NCBI RefSeq assembly: GCF_949987515.2
Contig: NW_027192672.1
Location: 558,001 to 622,000, forward strand
DNA length: 64,000 nt
Origin: Delphinus delphis
Taxonomy: Eukaryota; Chordata; Mammalia; Artiodactyla; Delphinidae
Reading direction: 5' to 3'
Shown: in pieces, positions 46,531 through 59,545 of the stretch
Layout of the letters: the number at the start of each line of letters is the position of its first letter
Position numbering within the stretch: position 1 is the first letter of the stretch
Program-made: the position numbers and the translations under genes
The notes under the pieces: generated by a model
Seen by the model: the letters and a program-made list of their open reading frames with translations, nothing else
What the model was told of the DNA's origin: nothing
The model's database searches: none

Positions 46531-48272
46531 TTGCCCATAAAGTGCGTATGCGTTTTTTCCTGGATATAATCAGGAAAAAACGCATACGCCCTTTTGGGCC
46601 AACTGCATCATTGTCGAAATTCTGCCGCTTTTCATGTGCGTTAAAGACGAGTCCAATCTATCTCTTGAAATCTGTTTCTTGCAATTCTGTCTTGCATTCA
46701 GATCCTCTTCTTTGCCTTACCTCAACATATTTTTGGACGTTAGTTTTCATTTATAACTCTGCAGGTTTGTGAATTGCAGTGACCCTGAGCTCCATTTTTT
46801 AAGTTGCTCTTTTGTGAGCTGGCCTCAAACCCGCAGGATTGCTTCAGGCCCTATTTTGGCTCCGGCGAGGCAGGCTGAGCCTTTCTTTAATTCTTATTCT
46901 TAATGGGAAATTAGAGTGATATGTGCCCGTCCAAACCCCTACAACTCTTCTCTCATTGGTTCCCCCTCTTCCCGTTCATCCTCCTCACAATTTGCAAAAT
47001 GTGTGAAACAGAAGTTTAAATGTGCTGATTCTCCAAGTGGGGAGATTCTAAGTAGCGTGGCTGGAATGGTGAACAGGAGCACCAGGAGAGGATAAATGAG
47101 GTGCATTTTAGACACATCTCCCGATCACATGGTGTACAGTCCTCTGGGTTTTCCATGCATGTTTTAGCTGTAGGAAGATCCCTTGAACCTGCAGATTTGG
47201 GACCCATTGAATGGGTACCAGGTAGTATTACTTTAAAGGGTGTGCATTTCCTCACCCAACCTCACATTTCTCTTAGCGCAAACAGTTTCCAGCCTTATGT
47301 CTCATCCTGCTGTGGGTCTAGATGTGTTCAATCCATGTTGCATCACCGTCCCTGAGGAAAAGTTGTAAGAGGTTTTCTCTGTCTCTCTGTCGTTTATTTT
47401 TTTCAATTTATTACTATATTGGTTACAGCTGATTTTCAAAGCTCTGTTTCTTGCTGCTGTACATCCACTTGATTCGCGTACAGAGAGACATCAATAAATT
47501 CTTTTTCAGATTCTTACCAGTCGTATATATTCTTTTCCGGTGACTTGAGTGTGCTGAGTGCAGTTCTTTTAGCTACCGTGTAGGCCTTGTTGATTATCAG
47601 TTTGGTATTTGGAATGGTATCTTTGCTAATTTCAACCTCCTGGATGATGCCTCACCCCTCCCCACCTTTCCCGTTTAGCAGCCTTATGCGTGTTTTCTAC
47701 ATATTTGACTATGTTTTTGTTTTGTAATTTATTTCATGTGTAGCCATTTTGGATTCCACCTTTAAGTGATATCTTATGATATGTGTCTTTTTCTTTTTGA
47801 ATTCTGTCACTTAGAATGATCATACGTAACTCCTCCGGAGTTGTTACAACTGGCCATATTTCATTGATTTCCAGGCTGAATAATATTCCACTCTACCTAA
47901 GTACCACATCTCTATCCATTTTTTCCCTCCAGAGACATTTAAGTTATATCCTAGTCGAGGATCTTTTAAACAGAGAGGGGGTAAACATTGGGGTGCCTGT
48001 GTCCTCTCGATTTTTGTTTTTCCCAAGATATACGCCCATGAGTGCAAGTGCCCTATGCTCTGTAGCTCATTTTTTAGATGCTTTAGTAAACACAATACAC
48101 TTCTCCAGAATGGCCGTTGGCAATATACATTTCCACTATAAGTCTCACAGGGCTCCCTCTTCTCGTTGCCCTGTCCTGCATTTCTCTTGTTTACGCTTTA
48201 TGAGGATGGCTCTTCTGACTGATGCGAAGTGATATCTTTTGTAGTATTGACTTCCAGTGCCCACCTGTTTGG
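46531..48272 (+). repeat. Diverged long monomer beta, copy 2 (1,742 bp)
   Basis: Second copy of 34,930-36,671, with the same hairpin mismatches. Confidence 0.85.
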
Positions 48273-49346
48273 TTGGCTAAAAAAGTGTATGCCCTTTTCT
48301 TGAATATATACAGAAAAGAACGCATACACCCTTTTTGGCCAACTGCAATGTTGGCAATGTTCAGCTCCTTTTCTTGTGCTTAATGGCGAGTCCTTTCTAC
48401 CTCCTCAAATCCCTTTCCTGCCATTCTCCCTTGCTTACAAGTCCTTTTCTCTGACTTTCCTCAAGACATTTTTCAGTGATGGATATTTTCAACTCTGCAG
48501 TTTTGTGAATTTTACTGCCCCTGAGTTCCATTGTTCAACTCGTGTTTATGGGAACTGGCCACAAAGCAGCGGGATTTCCTCAAGCCCTATACTGTTTCCA
48601 TGGGCAACCTTAGCCTTTGGTCAATTCGTCTTCCTGATTGGAAATTAGAGTGACATGTGCCTGTCTGAACACCTAGGACTTGTCTCTCATTGTTCCTCAT
48701 CCTTCCGCTTCATCCTCTGGACAAATTCCAAACTGTACGCAACAGGATGTTGACAGTGCTGACATCTCCAAGTGGGGAGACTGTTAGTAAAGACGCTGGA
48801 GGGGTGAACCCGAGCACCAGGAGATGAGGAGATGAGATGCCTTTTCCAAACTCTTCCCGATCAGACGGTATACCATCCTCTGGGTGTGACAGACATGTTT
48901 TAGCAGTAGGAAGAGTCCCATTCATGTAAGGAGAACACCAGGGCTTTTTCAAAATCAGTGTCTCCCCGAAACCCAAACTGGGGAAGTTTTTAAGCTACGG
49001 CTACACATATGTTCATTAAGGGCCTTGGGAAGTAGGCAGAGTCCAAACTTTAGATGATTGAAGTCTTCAGGGTCAGAAGCACTCACCACCAGCTTCCCTT
49101 AGGCTACACTTTAACTGTCATTGATAGATGATGTCAATAAAAATATCTATTCTTTTTCAGATTATTTCCCCTTATAGGTTATTGCAAAATGTTGAGTGTA
49201 GTTCCCTGTGCTATACAGTAGTTCCTTGTTGATGATCTATTTTATACATAGCAGTGTGTATGTGTTCATTCCAAACTGTTAATTTATCCCTCCTCCCACC
49301 TTTCCCCTTTGGTAATAATAAATTATAAGGTTTTATACTTCTCAGA
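48273..49346 (+). repeat. Diverged truncated monomer gamma, copy 2
   Basis: Second copy of 36,672-37,745, with the same internal ~180-bp replacement. Confidence 0.75.
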
Positions 49347-49674
49347 AATGGGGGAGCTGAAAGAGAGGTATCATTTTCAATGGAAAAGCATTTAAAACAA
49401 GATTGAAGGTTTAACCAAGATTATTAGCTGTACATCCTTGGAAAGAAATCACTTCGTTTCTCTAATATTGACCTGACAAATAAGACAAACCTTTTCACTG
49501 AACTTGCTTATAAAAAGTGATGGAAATATCAAATGGAAGTGTTAAAAACATCTTATTTTACCCGAGCCTTATACACTGTTCTATGTTAACTACAGTTTGG
49601 CTCACACATCTGTTCATTGAGGTTACAATAGTCTCAATTTCTGTTACTGATCCTCCAGAGTGGACCCCAACAAG
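49347..49674. other. AT-rich unique spacer, copy 2
   Basis: Copy of 37,746-38,073; nothing recognised. Confidence 0.5.
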
Positions 49675-50117
49675 TGTCCCCCTGCCCAGTGTCATTGGGG
49701 CCAACAGATCGAGACTGAGTTTGGTTCACAAGCAAAGGAAACTTTATATTTTGATCAGAGAATGGAGAGGTGAGAGCATGCACTACCCCGTGGGCTGTGG
49801 GCTGGGCTGCTGTGTAGAGATCCTGTCAGAGTCAGTGGGAGGGAGGGAGGCGGCGGAGCTCTCGAGGGCCGGGTTGGCTGTAGCTCAGGCTCTATATCGT
49901 GGAGTCTGCACTGGGCCCCAGGAGCTGAGGTGTCCACCCAGCCATTCTGCACTAGGAAATCTGGTCTGAAGTGCCGGGTGTGGAACCTCTGCATGCGGGA
50001 CCCTAGGAGCACGTGAAATTAGACAAAGCACAAAGGATAAAAAAGGTTAGACTTGACTTTATTGCCCAGATTCTATTTTTATCTCCCAGGGATTTTTAAT
50101 GGGCTTTGCTGGGGACA
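49675..50117 (-). repeat. 3' LTR, copy 2 (443 bp)
   Basis: Same TGTCCCC/GGGGACA ends as copy 1; a few single-base differences (for example near 49,935). Confidence 0.75.
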
Positions 50118-50430
50118 AACCCCTCCTCTGCCTTTTGTCCCGTTCCTCATTCTTGGAGTGCTGAGGGTGCAGACCCTTCTTCTGTAACTGCTGAGTGCTG
50201 AGTTGGGAGCCCTCATACCCTGGGGCGAGGGTCAGAGCTTCTCCCCAGCAGCCTCCCGGTGACGTTGATTGTCCCCAGGACCCCTGCCTCCCTGCTCGTC
50301 CACCTGAGCACCAGCATTGGAAGTGTTATAGATTCTAATGACCTTTAAGGGTCCAGGAAAGAGATGTGCAGAGACGCTGTGGGGGCCGGTTTCACCCCGC
50401 CCCACATTTGTTCGGCCACCTTAGGCTGAC

Positions 50431-50661
50431 CGTCTCTGCCAGCCTAGATGCTCTGACCAGTAGTCTGCACTTTCTTCAGTTAGGCCCCTGAATTAACGTA
50501 CAAACAGCACCAGGTGTCAGAGCCCTGCCCGCTCAACTCCCAGACAGTCCAGGGTCAGTGGTGACCAAGGACCATGATGGCTACTGAGTCAACAGCCTTT
50601 TGAAGTAAACAGGAGTCCAGCCGGTCTTATTGGCCACCATCATCACGGTGTCTGTAGGCTT
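50431..50661 (-). pseudogene. Possible env remnant, copy 2
   Basis: Copy of 38,830-39,060; equally weak. Confidence 0.3.
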
Positions 50662-51140
50662 TTCTATGGTGACAGTGTGGTATACTGTTCCCCCGCCAAG
50701 ATTATTAGCTCCCCTCTGGGTGCAGTAAGTCCTGCAAGCAGTAGTCTACTCTTTTGGGACACACTCTTGTTGTTTTATGAGAGAAACTCCAGGTCAAGTG
50801 ATGTTCACACGAGTCGTCATGGTGCCCTGTTGCCCCCGGTTATCTCTCTGGATGTTGGAGTTGGAGGGCCTCCTCACTCGAGGTCGGTGTGCCCACGGAG
50901 CGAACCCTGCAACTTCAGGGCATGGTTGGTGGTTAGGATCACCACGTGGGGTCCTTTTCCCTTAGGAGGGAGGTGGCCTTTTGGGCTGCTGATTTCCAGG
51001 TTTTTAGATACCGCCAGTATCTTGGCCAGATGTGGCAGTGGGCCAAGCCCCTTAGTGACCGTAGTTTATCCTACCTGGATGGCATTCTTGCATTGTTCCA
51101 TTTCAAGTGGTCCCAGTTTTTGCACTAATTCTCCAATGGC

Positions 51141-51901
51141 GATTCACCTTTCACCGGGAATGTAAAGGTCAAAGGGTTTAGCTAAATTAGGGAGTTCCAG
51201 GGCAAGGGTCTGAATTGACTGCTCTTTCCATTCTTGAAAGGCCACTTCTGGATTCTATTCAAAAGGATCATCATCTTTTCCTTTCAGTGTTTCATATAGA
51301 GGCCCAGCTAGTAGACTGTAGTTAGGGATCCAGAAGCAGCAAACCCTGGCCTCCCCAGGAACCCCTAAGCTGTCTTCTAGTTTTAGAAAGGGGTAAGGCT
51401 GAAAATGGTTTCTTCCCTTTCCTGGGATGGGCTTCTCTGACCTTCTGTGAGAATGAAGCCCAGGCAGGTCACCGCAGTCTGTGATATTTGAGCTTTTTCT
51501 TGGACAACTTCTATCCTTTATTGGCTTGGTAGTTCAGAGGCCTTCTTAGTAGGGCTGGTGATCAGAATGTCGTCTGCATATTGAAGGAGGGTTTCCTTTT
51601 CCAGAGGTAGAACTTTTAGGTCTTTAGCTAAGCTTTCCCCAAAGATGGTGTGGGAATTTTTGCACCCTTGGGGCCAGACGGCCCGGAAGTATTGTTTTAG
51701 TTGTATGTGGAGTCCTGCCACTCACAAGCCAAAATTTCTTGTGACTCTGGGACTAATGGAATACAAAAGAAGGCATCATTGAAGACTAATACAGAATACC
51801 ATGTCCTGGTGGTTGGTAGAATGACCAGCAGGGTGTAGGAATTAGGAGCAACTGGAGGTACATCCTCGGTGGCTTCACTGACTGTCCTGACATCCTTTAC
51901 C
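51141..51901 (-). pseudogene. Retroviral pol pseudogene, copy 2
   Basis: Copy of 39,540-40,300. The open part is 51,518-51,721 with WPQG, FGESL and LQYADD retained, and the same upstream stop and frame change. Two residues differ from copy 1 (N to H near its start, E to K near its end). Confidence 0.85.
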
Positions 51902-51912
51902 AGGTCCCCAGC

Positions 51913-52062
51913 AGCCCATGGGGCTCTCGTGGTCAGACCAATCCCAGAATATGGAGCTCACCTGGGCAGGTACCCCACCCCCACCCCAGCCCACGGGGCT
52001 TTCGTGGTCAGGCCCCTCCCAGGATACAGAGCTACCCTTGCAGGTACCGTGGCAGGGCTGGG
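51913..52062 (+). repeat. Two-unit ~75-bp tandem repeat, copy 2
   Basis: Copy of 40,312-40,461; second unit reads GGGGCTTTCGTGG instead of GGGGCTCTCGTGG. Confidence 0.75.
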
Positions 52063-52221
52063 CACACAGGAACCGTGCACATAGCCCTCATTGCAGAGCA
52101 CCCCCAGCTCACCTGTCGCTCAGAGCTGACACAGAGCACCTCAGAGCAGGACTTGAACTAACAAACAGCAGCTGCGACAGGTCTGTGACCCTGGGCATCA
52201 CTCCGTGAGGCCTCCCTCCAC

Positions 52222-53343
52222 CTGGTCTTCCAGAGACTTCCACTGCACCCGGGGCACCAGGCCTCTGTCTCCAACCACCACCCACCCCTCCTCTCCCTGA
52301 CTCCTGGGTTCCTCTCATTAGGAGAGGGTTTTCTTGAAGTTGTCTCCCACTCATGGGCCAGATAAAATGATTAGAAAACAAGCCAAAGCTGCAGCCCCTT
52401 GTCTATCCTGACTCTCAGGAGCCCACACCTGTTCCTTGGACCTGGCCGGTTCAGCAAGTTCCATTTTCTGCAACTGTGAGCCCCTGAGGGGTGATGATTG
52501 GCTGACCTGGGCAGCCTTACCGTGCCGGCCAGCCCTCCCCAGGTGTGCCTGGGTTGAGATCAATATAAATACCACTCCAGGCAGCAAGAGCCCCTGCAGC
52601 CGTGCCTGACGCCATTTTCTCTGCCCTGTCAGCAGTCTCGGGGCTGGGCTGGTGGGAGGGAGTGAGAGGCCACGGCTTTGTGGGTGGCCCAGTGTGAGTG
52701 GGGCTCTGCTGGACTTTCTGCAGCAGTTGCCAGGCTGCCACCTGCTAAAGAAGAGGATGTGTCACCCATACCTGCTGCTGGAATTTCTCCCTGGGCAGAG
52801 GTGAGGAAGGAAAAAAGCAGTGGGGGCAGGGACAGGACGGGTATCTCAGGCAGGGAAATGGAAATCTTCCAGAAGAGCACCCAGGGCCAGGACCATCCTG
52901 GCTGGCCTGCAGGCACCAAGTCGGCCGGCATGCTGTCACTCGTGTGGCTCTATGGCCCTTCCTCTAGGCTTTCAAGTCCTTGTATATATTCAGGTGTTTT
53001 ACCTGGGACGGGTGGGAATAGTTCAGCAGCAACTGGCCTGGGGCTCAGCTCACGTTTACTCACAGATGCCTCGGCACGGTGCCCCAGCTTTGCAATGAGG
53101 ACGCTTGTTGCGTGGGGGCTGCTGGCTGAATGGGAGACGATTCCCCACCACTGACCAACTTCACAATTGTTTACAACTGGAGCAAGTGCCCTGATACGGT
53201 TTTCCTCTGTGTAACTGGTGGGTTCTGTGTTTTTTTTCTCTTTTTCGTTTTTGGTTCAAGGTAGATTTTATTCCTCTTTTTTGTATTTACAGATATAAGC
53301 ATGGAAATAATTTATTCATATAAATACATGTATGTGCAGGGAA
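52222..53343. other. Unclassified GC-rich island sequence, copy 2
   Basis: Copy of 40,621-41,742, including the CCAAT/TATA pair at 52,497-52,571. A possible MIR core precedes it at 52,146-52,221. No gene recognised. Confidence 0.4.
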
Positions 53344-54087
53344 TAATTGTTTTTTCTGTTTTATTTTTTAAATTTTACTTCTTTTTAATTTTGAATTTTA
53401 TTTTATATTTTTATACAGCAGGTTCTTATTGGTTATCTATTTTATACATATAAATGTATACATGCCAATCCCAGTCTCTCAACTCCTCCCACCACCACCC
53501 CCCCAACAGCTTTCCCCCCTTGTTGTCCATACGTTTGTTGTCTACATCTGTTGCTCTGTTTATGCCTTGCAAAATGGTTAATCTGTACAGTTTTTCTAGG
53601 TTCCACATATATGCATGAATATACAAGATTTGTTTTTCTCCTTCTGACTTACTTCACTCTGTATGACAGTCTCTAGATCCATCGACGTCTCTACAAATGA
53701 CCCAATTTCATTCCTTTTCATGGCTTAGTAATATTCCATTTTATATATGTACCACAGCTTTATGCATTCGTCTGTCTGTGGGCATTTAGGTTGCTTCCAT
53801 TACCTCGATATTGTAAATAGTGATGCAATGAACATTGCGGTGAATGACTCTTTTTGATTTATGGTTTTGTCTGGGTATATGTCCAGTACTGGGATTGCTG
53901 TATCATATGGTAATTCTATTGTTAGTTTCTTAAGAAATTCCATATTGTTCTCCATAATGACTGTATCAATTTATATTCCCAACAATAGTGGAAGAGGGTT
54001 CCTTTTCTCCACACCCTTTCCAGCATTTGTTGTTTGTAGATTTTCAATGATGCCTATTCTACCAGGTGTGAGGTGATACCTCATTGT
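53344..54087 (-). mobile_element. L1 3' end, antisense, copy 2
   Basis: Copy of 41,743-42,486 with the same abrupt satellite junction (CCTCATTGT followed by TGAATCCATTTCG). Confidence 0.9.
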
Positions 54088-54806
54088 TGAATCCATTTCG
54101 TTGAGCAAGGGGTAGCTCTTGTCTATTACATATTTGGCTTATGGAACGGTATCTGTGCTAATTTCAAACTCTGCTTCTATGCAGCACCCCAACTCACCTT
54201 CCCCCTTAAGCAGGCATAAGTTGGTTTTCTAAACTTGAGACCCTGTTCTGTTTTGTAATTCAGTTCATGTGTAGCCAAGTTCACATTCCGTGTATTAGTG
54301 ATACCTTATGATGTTTCTTTTTCTGTGTGACTTATTTCACTTAGAATCATCGTGCCTCAATCCACTCATTATGCTGGTACGGGCCTGGTGACATAGATTT
54401 CATTGCTGAGTGGTATTCTGTTGTACAGAAGTACCGCAACTTCTTTATCCATTATTTGCTCTCTGGGATATTTAACTTGTGCCATAGAAGAGATTCCTGT
54501 AAAAAGAGCCGTCCCAAATTTTGGGGTTGCTGTGTCTTTTTGATATTAATTTCCCTAAGCTATAGGACCATAAGTGGAAGTGCCCTAGGCTCTGTTGCTT
54601 TGTTTTTTAGATGTTTCAGGAAACACCATACACTTCTCCCGAGTGTCTGTTGGCAATTTACATCCCGCCCATCAGCATAACAAGGCTCCCATTTCTCCAT
54701 GGCCTGTCCTGCCTTTCTGGATTTTACACTTTATTCTGATGGCCCTTTTGACCGGGGGGAAGTGAGACTTCATTGTAGTGCAGATTTCCTTTGCAAGCTT
54801 GCTTGG
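54088..54806 (+). repeat. Partial satellite monomer B0
   Basis: Copy of 42,487-43,205 as far as about 54,630. After that it carries the CTCCCGAGTGTCTG variant, while keeping the rare ACTTTATTCTGATGG, also present near 61,047. Confidence 0.9.
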
Positions 54807-56385
54807 TTGGCCAAAAAGGGCGTATGCGTTTTTTCCTGAATATATTCAGGAAAAAACGCATACGCCCTTTTTGGCCAAGTGCATCATTGTGGACGTTCTG
54901 CCTCTTTTCCTATGCTTTCAATGCAATTCCAGTCTACCTCCTGAAATCGGTTTCCTGCAATTCTGCCCCGCTTTCAAGTCCTCTTGGCAGCCTTACTTCA
55001 GTCTATTTTTGGACGATAGCTGTCATTTATAACTCTGCAGGTTTGTGAATTACAGTGCCCCTGAGCTCCTTTCTTCAACTCGCTTTGTTGTGAGCTGGCC
55101 GCAACACCGCAGGATGTCTTCAGGCCCTAATGTGGTTCCGGCATGGCACGTTGAGCCTTTGGTTAATTCCTCTTCCTGGTGGGAAATGAGAGTTAAATTT
55201 GCCCATCCAGACACCTCCAGCTAGTCTTTCATTGGTTCTCGCTATTCCTGTTCATCATCCACAGAAATTGCAAACTGGGCCAAACAGGTGGTTAAAGGGA
55301 CTGACTCTCCAAGTGGGGAGAGTGTTACTAAAGCGTCTGGAATGTTGCACCCGAGTACCAGGGTACGAAAACTGAGACATATTTGAACACGTCTGCCGAT
55401 CACATGGTTGATCATACTCTAGGTTCCACATGCATGTTTTAGATGAAGGAAGAATACCTTAAACCTGGGTAGTTGAAACCCGTGGAATGGGTACCATGCA
55501 ATATGACTTCAAAGGGTCTTCATTTGCTCACCGAACCTCTCCAATCCTATCACTGCTGCGTTTATGCCCCTGTACACATGCTTGATTCTCTTTTGGAGAC
55601 ATAGCAATCCATAGGTTTTACGATACTTACTAGTCAGATACATTCTTAGGCGTTTAATATGCGGTGTTGAGTCCATTTTGTTGAGCAAGGAGTAGCTCTT
55701 GTCTATTCCATATTTGACTTAAGGAACTTTATCTGTGCTCATTTCAATCTCTGGTTTTATGCAGCACCCCAACTCACCTTTACCTTTAAGCAAGAATAAG
55801 TTGGTTTTCTAAATTTGAGACCCTGTTCTGTTCTGTAATTCAGTTCCTGTGTAGCCAAGTTTCCATTCCGTGTATTACTGATATCTTATGATGTTTCTTT
55901 TTCTGTGTGACTTATTTCAGTTAGAATCATCATACCTGAATCCACTCATTGTGCTGCTAAGGGCCTGATGACACAGATTTCATTGCTGAGTGATATTGCT
56001 TTGTAAGTAAATACCACAACTTCTTTATCCATTTTTCACTTTCTGCGATGTTGAACTTGTACTGTAAACGAGGTTCTTGTAAACAGAGCCGTTCCAAACT
56101 TTGGGGTGGCTGTGTCTTTTTGATTTTAATTTCCCTAAGCTATAGAACCATAAGTGGCAGTGCCCTAGGCTCTGTTGCTTTGTTATTTAGATGTTTCAGG
56201 AAACACCATACACTTCTCCTGAGTGTCTGTTGGTAATTTACATCCCGCCCATCAGCATAACAAGGCTCCCAGTTCTCCATGGCCTGTCCTGCCTTTCTGG
56301 ATTTTACCCTTTTTCAGATGGCCCTTTTGACCGGGGGGAAGTGAGACTTCATTGTAGTGCAGATTTCCTTTGCAAGCTTGCTTGG
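54807..56385 (+). repeat. Satellite monomer B1 (1,579 bp)
   Basis: Perfect hairpin. Mixed haplotype: AAGTGGGG with CAGGGTACG. GTCTGCCGATC near 55,392 is shared with B5. Confidence 0.9.
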
Positions 56386-57965
56386 TTGGCCAAAAAGGGC
56401 GTATGCGTTTTTTCCTGAATATATTCAGGAAAAAACGCATACGCCCTTTTTGGCCAAGTGCATCATTGTGGACGTTCTGCCTCTTTTCCTATGCTTTCAA
56501 TGCAATTCCAGTCTACCTCCTGAAATCGGTTTCCTGCAATTCTGCCCCGCTTTCAAGTCCTCTTGGCAGCCTTACTTCAGTCTATTTTTGGACGATAGCT
56601 GTCATTTATAACTCTGCAGGTTTGTGAATTACAGTGCCCCTGAGCTCCTTTCTTCAACTCGCTTTCTTGTGAGCTGGCCGCAACACCGCAGGATGGCTTC
56701 AGGCCCTAATCTGGTTCCGGCACGGCACGCTGAACCTTTGGTTAATTCCTCTTCCTGGTGGGAAATGAGAGTTAAATTTGGCCGTCCAGACACCTCCAGC
56801 TAGTCTCTCATTGGTTCTCACTATTCCTATTCATCTTCCGCAGAAATTGCAAACTGGGCCAAACAGGAGGTTAAAGGGACTGACTCTCCAAGTCGGGAGA
56901 GTGTTAGTAAAGCGTCTGGAATGTTGCACCCGAGTACCAGGGTACGAAAACTGAGACATATTTGAACACGTCTCCCGATCACATGGTTGATCATACTCTG
57001 GGTTCCACATGCATGTTTTAGCTGAAGGAAGAATACCTAAAACCTGGGTAGTTGAAACCCGTGGAATGGGTACCATGCAATATGACTTCAAAGGGTCTTC
57101 ATTTGCTCACCGAACCTCTCCAATCCTATCACTGCTGCTTTTATGCCCCTGTACACATGCTTGATTCTCTTTCGGAGACATAGCAATCCATAGGTTTTAA
57201 GATACTTACTAGTCAGGTACATTCTTAGGCGTTTAATATGCGGTGTTGAGTCCATTTCGTTGAGCAAGGAGTAGCTCTTGTCTATTCCATATTTGGCTTA
57301 AGGAACTTTATCTGTGCTCATTTCAATCTCTGGTTTTATGCAGCACCCCAACTCACCTTTCCCCTTAAGCAAGCATAAGTTGGTTTTCTAAATTTGAGAC
57401 CCTGTTCTGTTCTGTAATTCAGTTCCTGTGTAGCCAAGTTTACATTCCGTGTATTACTGATATCTTATGATGTTTCTTTTTCTGTGTGACTTATTTCAGT
57501 TAGAATCATCATACCTGAATCCACTCATTGTGCTGCTAAGGGCCTGATGACACAGATTTCATTGCTGAGTGATATTGCTTTGTAAGTAAATACCACAACT
57601 TCTTTATCCATTTTTCACTTTCTGCGATGTTGAACTTGTACTGTAAATGAGGTTCTTGTAAACAGAGCCGTTCCAAACTTTGGGGTGGCTGTGTCTTTTT
57701 GATTTTAATTTCCCTAAGCTATAGGACCATAAGTGGAAGTGCCCTAGGTTCTGTTGCTTTGTTTTTTCGATGTTTCAGGAAACACCGTACACTTCTCCCG
57801 AGTGTCTGTTGGCAATTTACATCCCGCCCATCAGCATAACAAGGCTCCCTGTTCTCCATGGCCTGTCCTGCCTTTCTGGATTTTTCACTTTTTTCAGATG
57901 GCCCTTTTGACCGGGGGGAAGTGAGACTTCTTTGTAGTGCAGATTTCCTTTGCAAGCTTGCTTGG
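56386..57965 (+). repeat. Satellite monomer B2 (1,580 bp)
   Basis: Perfect hairpin; AAGTCGGG/GGGTACG haplotype. Confidence 0.9.
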
Positions 57966-59545
57966 TTGGCCAAAAAGTGCGTATGCGTTTTTTCCTGAAT
58001 ATATTCAGGAAAAAACGCATACGCCGTTTTTGGCCAAGTGCATCATTGTGGACGTTCTGCCTCTTTTCCTATGCTTTCAATGCAATTCCAGTCTACCTCC
58101 TGAAATCGGTTTCCTGCAATTCTGCCCCGCTTTCAAGTCCTCTTGGCAGCCTTACTTCAGTATATTTTTGGACGATAGCTGTCATTTATAACTCTGCAGG
58201 TTTGTGAATTACAGTGCCCCTGAGCTCCTTTCTTCAACTCGCTTTCTTGTGACCTGGCCGCAACACCGCAGGATGGCTTCAGGCCCTAATCTGGTTCCGG
58301 CACGGCACGCTGAGCCTTTGGTTAATTCCTCTTCCTGGTGGGAAATGTGAGTTAAATTTGCCTGTCCAGACACCTCCAGCTAGTCTCTCATTGGTTCTCG
58401 CTATTCCTGTTCATCTTCCGCAGAAATTGCAAACTGGGCCAAACAGGAGGTTAAAGGGACTGACTCTCCAAGTCGGGAGAGTGTTAGTAAAGCGTCTGGA
58501 ATGTTGCACCCGAGTACCAGGGTACGAAAACTGAGACATATTTGAACACGTCTCCCGATCACATGGTTGATCATACTCTAGGTTCCACATGCATGTTTTA
58601 GCTGAAGGAAGAATACCTTAAACCTGGGTAGTTGAAACCCGTGTAATGGGTACCATGCAATATGACTTCAAAGGGTCTTCATTTGCTCACCAAACCTCTC
58701 CAATACTATCACTGCTGCGTTTATGCCCCTGTACACATGCTTGATTCTCTTTCGGAGACATAGCAATCCATAGGTTTTAAGATACTTACAAGTCAGGTAC
58801 ATTCTTAGGCGTTTAATATGCGGTGTTGAGTCCATTTCGTTGAGCAAGGAGTAGCTCTTGTCTATTCCATATTTGACTTAAGGAACTTTATCTGTGCTCA
58901 TTTCAATCTCTGGTTTTATGCAGCACCCCAACTCACCTTTCCCCTTAAGCAAGCATAAGTTGGTTTTCTAAATTTGAGACCCTGTTCTGTTCTGTAATTC
59001 AGTTCCTGTGTAGCCAAGTTTCCATTCCGTGTATTACTGATATCTTATGATGTTTCTTTTTCTGTGTGACTTATTTCAGTTAGAATCATCATACCTGAAT
59101 CCACTCATTGTGCTGCTAAGGGCCTGATGACATAGATTTCATTGCTGAGTGATATTGCTTTGTAAGTAAATACCACAACTTCTTTATCCATTTTTCACTT
59201 TCAGCGATGTTGAACTTGTACTGTAAACGATGTTCTTGTAAACAGAGGTGTCCCAAACTTTGGGGTGGCTGTGTCTTTTTGATTTTAATTTCCCTAAGCT
59301 ATAGGACCATAAGTGGCAGTGCCCTAGGCTCTGTTGCTTTGTTTTTTAGATGTTTCAGGAAACACCATACACTTCTCCCGAGTGTCTGTTGGCAATTTAC
59401 ATCCCGCCCATCAGCATAACAAGGCTCCCAGTTCTCCATGGCCTGTCCTGCCTTTCTGGATTTTACACTTTTTTCAGATGGCCCTTTTGACCGGGGGGAA
59501 GTGAGACTTCATTGTAGTGCAGATTTCCTTTGCAAGCTTGCTTGG
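57966..59545 (+). repeat. Satellite monomer B3 (1,580 bp)
   Basis: Hairpin has one change in each arm (AAGTGCG left, CGCCGTTTTTGG right), which do not pair with each other. Confidence 0.9.

Larger units (their letters stand above)
49675..51911 (-). mobile_element. Truncated class I endogenous retrovirus, copy 2
   Basis: Copy of 38,074-40,310 made by the 11.6-kb duplication, not by a new insertion: the flanks are identical too. Confidence 0.75.
44891..54631 (+). repeat. 11.6-kb segmental duplication, copy 2
   Basis: Tandem direct copy of 33,290-43,030. All frames, stops and breaks of the retrovirus and L1 recur, so these insertions and their decay are older than the duplication. Confidence 0.9.

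Noticed and set aside
44891..54631. Second island copy as a pure assembly artefact
   Set aside because: Scattered single-base differences and small indels separate the copies, and the flanking satellite differs. Still worth checking by read depth.
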